A stretch of 8,958 bases of DNA from Candidatus Halarchaeoplasma halalkaliphilum (GCA_007133925.1 SLLU01000075.1:1-8958); one strand, 5' to 3'. Shown: positions 1-7,254, numbered from the stretch's first letter. Numbers and translations: made by a program. The notes: generated by a model from the letters alone, not told the origin.

Positions 1-1
1 G

Positions 2-1087
2 GCATCACACTCGGCCCTGGATGTGTGTGACGGTGCGGTGGACGAAGGGTTTTCCACCCTGGCCGTATGCCAGAAGGGTCGGGAAAAAACCTACGATACA
101 TATTTCAAAACGGTCTGGGGAGAGAACGGAGAAAGGATAAGGGGAGTGGTGGATGAAACCTGGGTCCTGGACAGGTTCGGGGACATACTGGGAGAGAAAT
201 ATCAGAAAAAACTCATCGATGAAAACGTCATATTCGTACCCAACCGTTCGTTCACTTCCTATGCCACCCTGGACAGGATAGAGGACGACTTCCTGGTTCC
301 CATGGTGGGAAGCCGTAACCTGTTGAGGAGCGAGGAGAGGGAAGAAGAGAAGGATTATTACTGGCTTCTTGAAAAAGGCGGTCTTCCCTTCCCCAGGGAG
401 ATAAAAACTCCGGAAGACATAGACCGGCTGGTCATGGTGAAGCTGAAACACAAAGTAAAGCGTTTGGAACGTGGTTTCTTCACCGCATCAACAAACCAGG
501 AGTACAAGGAGAAAGCTGATAACCTGATCGCAAACGATGTTATCACCAAAGATGACCTGAAACAAGCCAGGATAGAGGAGTACATAATCGGTCCGGTCTT
601 CAACTTCGATTTCTTTTACAGTCCACTCAACGAAAGAGGGTCGAACATTGAACTCCTGGGCATAGATTGGAGGTTTGAAACCAGCCTCGACGGTCATGTG
701 AGATTGCCCGCCCCCCAACAGATGACCTTGAATCCTGAGCAGATGGTACCGGAATACACGGTCACTGGTCACAACAGTGCCACCTTGAGGGAATCTCAGC
801 TGGAAAAGGCTTTCGAGCTCGCTGAGTTGTACGTGAAAGCCACCAAAAAACACTACTCACCCGGTATAATAGGTCCCTTCTGCCTTCAAACCTGTGTTGA
901 CAAGGATCTGAATTTCCACATATACGACGTGGCACCCCGTACAGGGGGAGGTACCAACGTGCACATGAACGTTGGGCATCCCTATGGTAACACCCTCTGG
1001 GGAAAAAGGATGTCCACGGGCCGCAGACTGGCCCTGGAGATCAGAAGGGGTATGGAAAAGGAAAGATTGGAGGAAATAGTAACTTGA
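2..1087 (+). CDS. purP: PurP, 5-formaminoimidazole-4-carboxamide ribonucleotide synthetase (5' end missing)
   Basis: Ligase of archaeal purine synthesis. It uses ATP and formate to formylate AICAR to FAICAR, replacing the folate-dependent PurH transformylase. The open frame runs in from the window edge: the first visible residues include SHSAL followed by DEGF, which matches the conserved N-terminal nucleotide-binding segment of PurP, so the true start lies upstream and the GTG at 23 is not a start. About 361 residues are visible; the family is usually about 360 or slightly more, so only a short N-terminal piece is lost. The C-terminal ATP-grasp part shows the glycine-rich RTGGGTNVHMN stretch near nt 940-970, followed by HPYGN and STGRR. 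The gene ends in TGA. The TPR gene follows 31 nt downstream and is probably co-transcribed. Identification rests on recognition of the family (DUF1246/DUF1297 architecture) and was not checked by search; a PurP paralogue of altered role is possible. Confidence 0.9.
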   Translation, partial: ASHSALDVCDGAVDEGFSTLAVCQKGREKTYDTYFKTVWGENGERIRGVVDETWVLDRFGDILGEKYQKKLIDENVIFVPNRSFTSYATLDRIEDDFLVPMVGSRNLLRSEEREEEKDYYWLLEKGGLPFPREIKTPEDIDRLVMVKLKHKVKRLERGFFTASTNQEYKEKADNLIANDVITKDDLKQARIEEYIIGPVFNFDFFYSPLNERGSNIELLGIDWRFETSLDGHVRLPAPQQMTLNPEQMVPEYTVTGHNSATLRESQLEKAFELAELYVKATKKHYSPGIIGPFCLQTCVDKDLNFHIYDVAPRTGGGTNVHMNVGHPYGNTLWGKRMSTGRRLALEIRRGMEKERLEEIVT

Positions 1088-1105
1088 TTGATTTTGAAGC
1101 GTATC

Positions 1106-1110
1106 GGAGG
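1106..1110 (+). promoter_or_regulatory. Shine-Dalgarno site of the TPR gene
   Basis: GGAGG lies 8 nt upstream of the ATG at 1119. It selects that ATG over the out-of-frame ATG at 1111 and fits translation from a purP-TPR message. No clear TATA box is visible in the 31-nt gap. Confidence 0.75.
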
Positions 1111-1118
1111 ATGTTTAA

Positions 1119-4100
1119 ATGGGATTCTTGGACAATATAAATCTGCTTGATAAGGAAAAGAGAGTGCTCAAAAAGGCCTTGAAGTTCATCGATAAGGCAA
1201 AGGAACTGAACCAGCAGGGTGAGATAAACAAAGCCAAGGAATACTGCGACAGGACCTGGGATCTATTGAAAAAAAACGAAGGGTCATTCAAGGAACAGGT
1301 GCAGGAGCTATCACAGGTATTCGACGATCTGGGTTGGATGTACTACCACCTAGGATACGAAGACCCTGCTCTGCTTTCGGAAAACGAAGCTCTGAAGTTC
1401 TTTGACCGGAACATACTGGCTCTGAACCATAAAGCACTGATCCTGACCCAAAAAGGGTCACCCACCAAAGGTTTGGACCTACTGTCAAAGGCCCTGGAGA
1501 TAAACCCCAGGGACAAGTATTCACTGGTAAATAAAGGGGACATCCTTACCAAGATAGGGCGGATAGACGAGGCTGTGGGCACATTCGAAAGGGCTCTGGA
1601 AGTGGATGACGAGGACATATCCATATATGACAAGATACTCAAGCTGGAACCGAGGAACGGGGGCATATGGGCAAAAAGGGGCATGGCCCTCAGGAAAACC
1701 GGTGACTTCGAAAGGTCCATAGAATCCTTCAACAAATCCCTGGAGATCAATCCCAACCAAGAGGACATATGGATGCACAAAGGTATGGTCCTCAGCGACA
1801 TGGAAAAATACAATGACGCGGTGGTGTGCTTCGATAACGGTCTGGAGTTGAATTCCCATCACAAGAACCTGTGGAGTGAAAAGGGTATTGTACTCCATAG
1901 ATTGAAGAGGGATGAAGATGCACTGGAGGCTTTCGGTAAGGCCCTGGAGATAGATCCCGAGGATGTTGAACTTTGGAACAGAAAGGGCACCATACTCCAT
2001 GAGTTGGAGAGATTCCAGGAGGCCATCAGCGCCTATGACAAGGGCATCGCCATCGATCCCGACGATGTGAGATTACTCAATAACAAGAAAGAGGCTCTGA
2101 AACCATTGGAAAGATACGAAGAGCTGATCAGGGTGTGCGACAGGATACTGGAAAAAAATCCGTCGGACGCTAACAGCCTCTATGACAAGGGGGTGGCACT
2201 ACACAAACTCGGTAAACACCAGGAGGCCATTGTACAACTGGAAGAAGCCCTAACCTACAATCCCCAGGACATATACGCCCTGGAAAGGGAAAAGGAGATC
2301 TACAAGGAGCTCAGGGACTGGGAGAACATAATACGTACAGGTGACAGGATAATCGAGATAGATGCTGATAACTGGGAAGCATGGTATGATAAAGGCGTAT
2401 CTTTTCTTAAACTGAAAAGCCCCGAAAAGGCCGTGGATAATTTTGACAGGTCCCTCCGTATCAAGGACAGCAACCTTAAGGCACTGGAAGGAAAAAAGGA
2501 TGCTCTCATACAGCTGGGCAAACACGAGGAAGTCATCTACGTGTGCGATAGGATAGTCACCATGGAACCGAGTAACACCCAGGCATATTTCGACAGGGCA
2601 AAGGCCATGGAAAAACTGAAGAGGTATGACAGGGCTATCAAGGACTACCGTAAGGGACTTTCACACGAACCAACACGACACGAATCCTGGAACGATAAGG
2701 GCCTGTGCGAATACAGGATCGGGGATTACGAGGAGGCCTTGAATAGTTTCGAGAAGGCCTTGAAACTGAACCCTGATGATAAAAGATACTGGAACAACAA
2801 AGCACATTCCTTCAACAAGATGGAAGATTATAAAGGTGCAATATCGGCCTATGAAAAGGCTCTGGCATTGGATGACAAGGATTTCCGTATATGGTACAGC
2901 AAAGGATTGGCCCAGGAGGGACTCGACAGATACGAAGAAGCCATAAGGTCATACGATAAGGCCCTGGAGATCAACGATGGGGACCACAAGATATGGTACA
3001 GCAAAGGTATCGCCATGGAATGGTTGGATCGCTACCCCGAGGCCATCGATGCCTTCGGCAGGGCCATCAAACTGAAGCCGAACAATATTTTCGCATACGT
3101 AAGGAAGGGTATGGCCCATTCCGAGATCGGTGAACATGAAGAGGCGGTCAAAGCGTTCGACAGGGCCCTGGATATGAAAGGTGAAGACATCAAACTTCTG
3201 GATAGGAAGAAGGAATCCCTAAAGGCTCTTAAACGATGGAGCGACATACTCGGTACCACTGACAGGATAATCCAAATGGATCCGAAAAATATACCCGCAC
3301 TTAGGGATAAGGGAGATGCCTTGAGACACCTGGGAGAACCCCAAAATGCCTTGAGTTGCTTCGAAAGGGCTCTGGAGATCAACGAAAGTTTGGAAGACAT
3401 GATAAAGGCCAAGGACATAAACAAAGAACTCAACCGACCGGAGGTTGTGGTGGAGTACAGCGAGAGGATAATAGAGGAAGATCCGGAGAACCTGGGTGCA
3501 TGGCAGGATAAATCCATGGGCCTGAAGATGATGAGAGAATGGGAAAAGGCTCTCACCGCTTTCGAGAAGGCCCTGGAACTTGAGCCGGACGATAAAAAGA
3601 TGTGGACCCACAAAGGTGTCGTGTATGAACAGTTAAAACAATACGAGAACGCCATGAGGGCATACAACGAATCCCTGGAATTGGACCCCTCTGATGTGAT
3701 CACCGTCACCAGGAAAGCGGATTGCCTCAGAAAGATGGAACGGTTCGAAGAGGCTGCGGAATGGTTCCAGAAGGCCATGGACATGGAGCCCGACAATCCC
3801 AGGTATATCAACATGAAAGGGAGATGCCTCATCGAAACCGGAGAGCTTGAGGAGGCAAAGGAGCTATTCGAGGAATCCATCAGGATAGACGATCAAAATG
3901 GTGTCACATGGAAATACAAGGGCCTTTTGGCGGAAAAACTGGAGAGATACGAAGAAGCCATCAGTTCACTGGAAACAGCCATAAAACTCGGTGTGACCGA
4001 CAAGGAAGTTTGGATCACCAAGGCGGAGTGCTACGATTATCTCGGCAGGAAAAAAGACGCCATCGCTACGTATGATAAAGCTCTGGAGCTGGTCCCGGAT

Positions 4101-5279
4101 GATAAAAACCTGTGGTTCAAGAAGGGCGAGCTGCAGTACGAGACCGAAGATCACGTCAACGCAGTGGAGAGCTTTGATAACGCCCTGGAGATAGATCCGG
4201 AATACGAAGAGGCATGGTTTGAAAAGGGCAGGGCATTAGAGGAACTGAAAAGGTATGTGAATGCCATAGAGGCATATGACAAAGCCATCGGCCTGGATGC
4301 CAACGATAAATATGCATGGAATAACAAGGGCCGGGTCCTTATAGAATTGGGGAAAACGGAGAATGCGGTTCGTGCCTTCGAAAAGGCCCTGGAGATAGAT
4401 CCGGAACTGGAATCCGCCAAACAGGGTCTTGAGATATCTGAGGAAAAGGACAAGGAAAGAAAACTCGAACAGTACTCCAAGCAGATACTTGAACACGAAT
4501 GCCTTTTGAACAGGGAGATATCCAAGGAAGAAGCATTCAAGAAATGCAATGTACCCTACAATTACATTGATGATGTGTACAGGTATCTTTCCCTCAGGGA
4601 GGCACTGGACGTTAACTCCCTTGATGACGAGGAGAAAGACCTTTTGGAAAATGCCTCAAGAGCGGTACTGAAAAAACTGGCTACAACGTCCAAGGACAGT
4701 TTGCTCAAGAACGGTGTGAGATTGTGCGACATAGTCACGAATTTTCCGGGAAAGTCCATAACCGAATCGAAAAGGGTGCTGGAATACATACGGGAGGTTG
4801 ATCAGATGGACGTTTCGGTGGATCAGATCGATGAGAAGACCGAGCGACTGTTGAGAAAACGTGTTCTGACAATGCCCCCTGAGAACCGGGATTTCCTGAC
4901 ACTGATAACGAATTTGAACATAGGCATACTCCAGGCCAAAAAGGTACTGGCGGCTCTGAAGAAATTCGAAGGTGCGGACTACAAGCCACCGAGAACCGAG
5001 ATATCCATGCTCGTTCAACCTGACACGGTAAGACAGGAAGCCCCTGCAGCCCCCAAAGAGGATATTGAAAAAGAACCGAAAAAACCCAAGGCAAAGGACC
5101 AGTCCAAACCGGATCCAAAATGCCATTACTGCGGAACGGGAACCAATTACAAGCACGATTGCGGGAGATTGCCCCTCTGTTCGTCATGTGAATCCAAGCA
5201 TGCTGGGGAATACTGCCCCGAGTGCAGCGGTACCATAGGTACCCAAAAGGTGAGCGAAGAGGACGAGATGATGCTTTAG
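1119..5279 (+). CDS. Giant TPR repeat protein with C-terminal Cys/His zinc domain
   Basis: A 1386-residue soluble protein without signal peptide or membrane segment. Residues 1-98 are helical and charged. Residues 99-1097 hold 29 TPR units of 34 residues (unit 20 has 33), plus a 14-residue remnant at 167-180. The usual unit has the form xxWxxKGxxxxxLxRYEEAIxxYDKALEIDPDD. Units 7, 9, 11, 18 and 20 are a variant with DRI or ERI in helix B. Residues about 1123-1284 form a helical region that looks triplicated, then an Ala/Pro/Lys linker (about 1300-1334), then a putative two-zinc domain with C1335, C1338, C1348, C1354, C1357, H1361, C1366 and C1369. TPR solenoids are protein-binding scaffolds, and the tail suggests recruitment of a nucleic acid or protein partner; the function is unknown. 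It follows purP at 31 nt with a strong ribosome site. Its stop overlaps the stop of the convergent KH gene. The gene is certain; the role is not. Confidence 0.95.
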   Translation: MGFLDNINLLDKEKRVLKKALKFIDKAKELNQQGEINKAKEYCDRTWDLLKKNEGSFKEQVQELSQVFDDLGWMYYHLGYEDPALLSENEALKFFDRNILALNHKALILTQKGSPTKGLDLLSKALEINPRDKYSLVNKGDILTKIGRIDEAVGTFERALEVDDEDISIYDKILKLEPRNGGIWAKRGMALRKTGDFERSIESFNKSLEINPNQEDIWMHKGMVLSDMEKYNDAVVCFDNGLELNSHHKNLWSEKGIVLHRLKRDEDALEAFGKALEIDPEDVELWNRKGTILHELERFQEAISAYDKGIAIDPDDVRLLNNKKEALKPLERYEELIRVCDRILEKNPSDANSLYDKGVALHKLGKHQEAIVQLEEALTYNPQDIYALEREKEIYKELRDWENIIRTGDRIIEIDADNWEAWYDKGVSFLKLKSPEKAVDNFDRSLRIKDSNLKALEGKKDALIQLGKHEEVIYVCDRIVTMEPSNTQAYFDRAKAMEKLKRYDRAIKDYRKGLSHEPTRHESWNDKGLCEYRIGDYEEALNSFEKALKLNPDDKRYWNNKAHSFNKMEDYKGAISAYEKALALDDKDFRIWYSKGLAQEGLDRYEEAIRSYDKALEINDGDHKIWYSKGIAMEWLDRYPEAIDAFGRAIKLKPNNIFAYVRKGMAHSEIGEHEEAVKAFDRALDMKGEDIKLLDRKKESLKALKRWSDILGTTDRIIQMDPKNIPALRDKGDALRHLGEPQNALSCFERALEINESLEDMIKAKDINKELNRPEVVVEYSERIIEEDPENLGAWQDKSMGLKMMREWEKALTAFEKALELEPDDKKMWTHKGVVYEQLKQYENAMRAYNESLELDPSDVITVTRKADCLRKMERFEEAAEWFQKAMDMEPDNPRYINMKGRCLIETGELEEAKELFEESIRIDDQNGVTWKYKGLLAEKLERYEEAISSLETAIKLGVTDKEVWITKAECYDYLGRKKDAIATYDKALELVPDDKNLWFKKGELQYETEDHVNAVESFDNALEIDPEYEEAWFEKGRALEELKRYVNAIEAYDKAIGLDANDKYAWNNKGRVLIELGKTENAVRAFEKALEIDPELESAKQGLEISEEKDKERKLEQYSKQILEHECLLNREISKEEAFKKCNVPYNYIDDVYRYLSLREALDVNSLDDEEKDLLENASRAVLKKLATTSKDSLLKNGVRLCDIVTNFPGKSITESKRVLEYIREVDQMDVSVDQIDEKTERLLRKRVLTMPPENRDFLTLITNLNIGILQAKKVLAALKKFEGADYKPPRTEISMLVQPDTVRQEAPAAPKEDIEKEPKKPKAKDQSKPDPKCHYCGTGTNYKHDCGRLPLCSSCESKHAGEYCPECSGTIGTQKVSEEDEMML
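1413..4409 (+). repeat. Tandem 102-bp coding repeat (29 TPR units)
   Basis: A 102-bp periodicity encodes consecutive 34-residue TPR units in one frame. Interruptions are a 42-bp remnant at 1617-1658 and a unit short by one codon (unit 20). Some units share exact DNA: the 20-mer GCCCTGGAGATAGATCCGGA occurs at 4182-4201 and 4386-4405, exactly two units apart, and its first 17 bases recur at 1941-1957 in register. Most units have diverged well beyond that. Confidence 0.92.
5121..5225 (+). other. Region encoding the C-terminal zinc domain of the TPR protein
   Basis: The pattern is C-x2-C-x9-C-x5-C-x2-C-x3-H-x4-C-x2-C, with a further His (H1346) two residues before the third Cys. Eight ligands are enough for two zinc ions in a cross-brace, as in AN1- or B-box-like fingers. 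The fold assignment is inference from the spacing; the ligands themselves are plainly visible. Confidence 0.7.
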
Positions 5280-5818
5280 AAAAAACCCGATTTCCTCTTT
5301 TTTATATCGGTACGCTTGCTCTCCAGATAGCCGTAAACCGTGCTGTGTTCAGAGCCCTCCAGTATCATCTGGACGGCCCTCCGGGCTATGGACATCTCCA
5401 TGGGCGTTCCGATAATGCACACTGTGTTTCCGTATATGGATACAAAACATTCGCTCAATTCCTCTATCAATTCTCTTGTCCTGCCGTCTTTACCGATAAG
5501 TCTCGCCTTCATGCGGTTCACCGAATTGGTGCTCTTTCCCACATATGATCGAATGTCCATCAATTCGAAGTATACATCATCCTGGAGCAAGAACAGTGCT
5601 TTCCTGGGATTGAAGCCCCTGCCGATGGCTTTTATCACATCCTCCACCTTGAGCATCATCACCGGGTCGGTCACACCCCGTGTGTCTATCTCTACGGCAC
5701 CGGTGTTGGAATCTATGTCCAGGACCGCACCGGTCTCCTTTTCGATCTTTTTCTTGGTCTTGCCCTTTTCACCGACTAGTACTCCTATCCGTTCCTTTGG
5801 TATCCTTATACTAGGCAT
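5276..5818 (-). CDS. Two-KH-domain RNA-binding protein, archaeal Pno1/Dim2-like
   Basis: A 180-residue protein with two KH domains. KH1 (about residues 1-66) has the GxxG loop GEKG at 16-19. KH2 (about 75-165) has GKDG at 109-112 followed by RTRELIEEL. The tail is basic (KKRKSGFF). The family matches archaeal homologues of eukaryotic Pno1/Dim2, which binds the 3' end of small-subunit rRNA and assists the late pre-rRNA cleavage by Nob1. The ATG at 5816-5818 lies inside the end of the RIO1 gene (8-nt overlap), with purine-rich GGAGAAGGAAG just upstream, so translation is probably coupled to RIO1. The RIO1-KH pairing is common in archaea and supports a shared role in 30S maturation. The stop (TAA) overlaps the TPR gene's stop by 4 nt. 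Family assignment is confident; the exact archaeal role is inferred from the eukaryotic counterpart. Confidence 0.9.
   Translation of the reverse strand: MPSIRIPKERIGVLVGEKGKTKKKIEKETGAVLDIDSNTGAVEIDTRGVTDPVMMLKVEDVIKAIGRGFNPRKALFLLQDDVYFELMDIRSYVGKSTNSVNRMKARLIGKDGRTRELIEELSECFVSIYGNTVCIIGTPMEMSIARRAVQMILEGSEHSTVYGYLESKRTDIKKRKSGFF
5291..5303 (+). terminator. Possible T-tract terminator for the purP-TPR transcript
   Basis: A pyrimidine tract ending in six T lies 12-24 nt past the TPR stop codon, inside the 3' coding end of the opposing KH gene, where it is the complement of a Lys/Arg-rich codon run. Archaeal RNA polymerase often terminates at such T runs without a hairpin. The tract may simply reflect the Lys codons on the other strand. 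Confidence 0.35.
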
Positions 5819-6560
5819 GTTCTTCCTTCTCCGTTATATATTCGATCATTATCTCTTCCGAGGTCTCGACACCGCATCTTTTGAAGTATCTGGTCATGTT
5901 GGAAACATCCCTCAGAAACAGCTCATCCGCCAGGTGATGGCTGGTGGGTAGTGATTGTGAAACATCTATCATGTAGGGCTCCCCCTCAGAGTACAGTATG
6001 TTGTACTCGCTCAGGTCCCCGTGGACAAGCTGGGTCTCCTTCACCATGGTTCTGTAGTCACGAAGCACGCACTCGTAGATATGTTGCATTTCATCCAAAC
6101 TCAACTGAAGGTCCTTTAGCATGGGTGCGGGTAAGCCGGAGTTCTCCACGAGTTCCATCACCAATATGTTCTTGGAGAATACCACGGGAGCAGGTACTTT
6201 GATGGCGACTTCGTGCATCTTTTTCAGGTTGGAGAACTCCTTCTTGGTCCAGTTGTATATCAATCTCCTACCCTTACCCACTCTTTTGAAGCGGTGGTCC
6301 CCCTCGATATACTTCTTGTATTCCCTGAAAACCGCCGTGCTCAAACGCATTATCTTGACCGCCAGAAGAGTTCCGTCCGGGGCCTCTGCCCGGAACACCT
6401 TCGCTTCCTTCCCTGACGATATGGGGTAATCCACGTATGCTATGTGATCATGGCTCATGAGGTCATAGAGAACATCAAGTGTACTCTTGTCGAAGACCTC
6501 GTCTATGGTCTTTCGATCGGGAACATATATGCCCCTGTCCATATCATCATCGCCATGCAT
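5811..6560 (-). CDS. rio1: RIO1 atypical serine protein kinase/ATPase
   Basis: A 249-residue RIO-family kinase acting in late maturation of the small ribosomal subunit. Visible catalytic features are the nucleotide loop SSGKEAKVF (48-56), the ATP-binding lysine K69 in AVKIMR, the RIO1-type flexible region with FREYKKYIEGDHRF (78-91), the catalytic loop LVHGDLSEYNIL (178-189) with D182 and N187, and the metal-binding aspartate D199 in MIDVSQS. No substrate-binding activation loop is apparent, as usual for RIO kinases. Length fits archaeal RIO1. The ATG at 6558-6560 is chosen because a TATA-like box lies about 28 nt upstream, which would give an almost leaderless mRNA. Met7 is an alternative start, and neither has a convincing Shine-Dalgarno site. 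The gene starts 25 nt after the MazG stop and overlaps the KH gene by 8 nt. Confidence 0.95.
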   Translation of the reverse strand: MHGDDDMDRGIYVPDRKTIDEVFDKSTLDVLYDLMSHDHIAYVDYPISSGKEAKVFRAEAPDGTLLAVKIMRLSTAVFREYKKYIEGDHRFKRVGKGRRLIYNWTKKEFSNLKKMHEVAIKVPAPVVFSKNILVMELVENSGLPAPMLKDLQLSLDEMQHIYECVLRDYRTMVKETQLVHGDLSEYNILYSEGEPYMIDVSQSLPTSHHLADELFLRDVSNMTRYFKRCGVETSEEIMIEYITEKEEHA

Positions 6561-6584
6561 AGGGTACTGTTCAGTCCCGCGGGG

Positions 6585-6592
6585 ATTAAAAA
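6585..6592 (-). promoter_or_regulatory. TATA-like box upstream of RIO1
   Basis: TTTTTAAT on the minus strand is centred about 28 nt before the RIO1 ATG, close to the distance archaeal TATA boxes keep from the transcription start. That predicts a near-leaderless RIO1-KH transcript. The box overlaps the stop codon of the MazG gene, and it may be chance. Confidence 0.4.
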
Positions 6593-6894
6593 GATTTCGA
6601 GCCGTTCAGCGGGTATTTTTCTTCATTCTTCTTGATTTTATCCGATACCGCCTTGCATACGTCTATATCCGTAACATCCGCCAGGGAAAGGACGTAGATG
6701 AGCACATCGGCCATCTCCTCCGCTATCCTCTCCTTGGACACATCCGGGCCATCATTCCATTGAAACAGTTCCAGCAACTCCGCCGCCTCTATACATATGG
6801 ATACGGAAAGATCCTTTGGATTATGGTATCGAAGCCAATCTCGCCTATCCCTGAAATCCACCACCTTTGATTGAAGTTCTTCTATGTCATTCAT
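6586..6894 (-). CDS. MazG-type nucleotide pyrophosphohydrolase (RS21-C6/dCTPase-like)
   Basis: A 102-residue all-alpha NTP pyrophosphatase of the single-domain MazG/RS21-C6 group, which hydrolyses (d)NTPs, often non-canonical ones, to NMP and pyrophosphate. The metal-binding motif is present: E36 and E39 in IEAAEL, and E60 and D63 in EEMADV. The C-terminal KIKKNEEKYP (86-95) is the family's usual closing motif. The length is typical. The start is ATG at 6892-6894, without a Shine-Dalgarno site; the mRNA may be leaderless. It lies 67 nt after the alba stop and 25 nt before RIO1. Substrate cannot be told from sequence. It has no obvious functional tie to ribosome maturation and may be housekeeping. 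Confidence 0.9.
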   Translation of the reverse strand: MNDIEELQSKVVDFRDRRDWLRYHNPKDLSVSICIEAAELLELFQWNDGPDVSKERIAEEMADVLIYVLSLADVTDIDVCKAVSDKIKKNEEKYPLNGSKSF

Positions 6895-6905
6895 GGATAT
6901 GAATC

Positions 6906-6926
6906 ACACTGAACGTATTTGAGTGT
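6906..6926. repeat. Short inverted repeat between alba and the MazG gene
   Basis: ACACT (6906-6910) and AGTGT (6922-6926) are perfect complements separated by 11 nt. The element sits 12-32 nt upstream of the MazG ATG, where core promoter elements would lie. It is small enough to be chance; an operator is possible. Confidence 0.25.
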
Positions 6927-6951
6927 TATCCGCTTGAACCCTGTTCCTTAG

Positions 6952-6961
6952 GAGAGAAAAA
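6952..6961 (-). terminator. Possible T-tract terminator of alba
   Basis: Directly after the alba TAA the minus strand reads TTTTTCTCTC. A pyrimidine-rich tract starting with five T fits intrinsic archaeal termination and would make alba monocistronic together with its own promoter. There is no hairpin. Confidence 0.35.
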
Positions 6962-7240
6962 TTACTCCAACTTCATTGTGATTTCCATGGAGGATACGTT
7001 CACTGTTCCTTCTCCACCTTCCCGCTCAATCTCTTCGGTATCCGTTGTTATGTTAAAAACCGTGGAGTTGGGCACGAATCGATTGCGGGTTATCTCAGCC
7101 ACATCCACAGCCTTGCTGATGGATCTACCCCGGGCCTTTATAACCACTTCTTTGGAGCCTCTGTTGAACTGGGTTACCACTGCCATCACATAGTTCATGG
7201 TTTCTTTTTTTCCGATATACACCGTGTTTTCGTCATCCAT
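6962..7240 (-). CDS. albA: Alba, archaeal chromatin / nucleic-acid-binding protein
   Basis: A 92-residue Alba (Sac10b) protein that coats DNA and also binds RNA as a dimer. Diagnostic features are the N-terminal YIGKK (8-12), whose two lysines correspond to the DNA-contacting, acetylatable pair of Sulfolobus Alba, MNYVMAVV (15-22), the signature IKARGRSISKAVDVAEI (34-50), and the C-terminal strand SSMEITMKLE (83-92). Length is normal. The start is set by AGGAGG 8 nt upstream of the ATG, and a TATA box lies further up, so it is an independent unit rather than part of the ribosomal operon, with a strong translation signal as expected for an abundant protein. Confidence 0.95.
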   Translation of the reverse strand: MDDENTVYIGKKETMNYVMAVVTQFNRGSKEVVIKARGRSISKAVDVAEITRNRFVPNSTVFNITTDTEEIEREGGEGTVNVSSMEITMKLE

Positions 7241-7248
7241 AGGTTTTT

Positions 7249-7254
7249 CCTCCT
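7249..7254 (-). promoter_or_regulatory. Shine-Dalgarno site of alba
   Basis: AGGAGG on the minus strand, 8 nt before the alba ATG; it is the most canonical ribosome site in the window together with that of the TPR gene. Confidence 0.8.

Noticed and set aside
23..25. GTG as the start of purP, and TTG at 8949 as the start of rpo7
   Set aside because: In both cases the frame stays open to the window edge and the upstream residues already match the conserved family sequence, so the genes are cut by the window.
3032..3880. A 282-codon open frame on the minus strand, rich in Ser and Leu, and several similar ones inside the TPR gene
   Set aside because: They are antisense shadows. The repeated TPR codons rarely give minus-strand stops, and the products are low-complexity Ser-rich strings with the same 34-residue period as the real gene.
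1413..4409. Regular 102-bp periodicity as a possible CRISPR-like or satellite array
   Set aside because: The period is three times 34 residues, stays in frame, and encodes clear TPR units; there are no conserved repeats with unique spacers.
5340..5951. A 203-codon plus-strand open frame across the KH and RIO1 genes
   Set aside because: It lies opposite two well-recognised genes, spans their junction, has no ribosome site and shows no family features.
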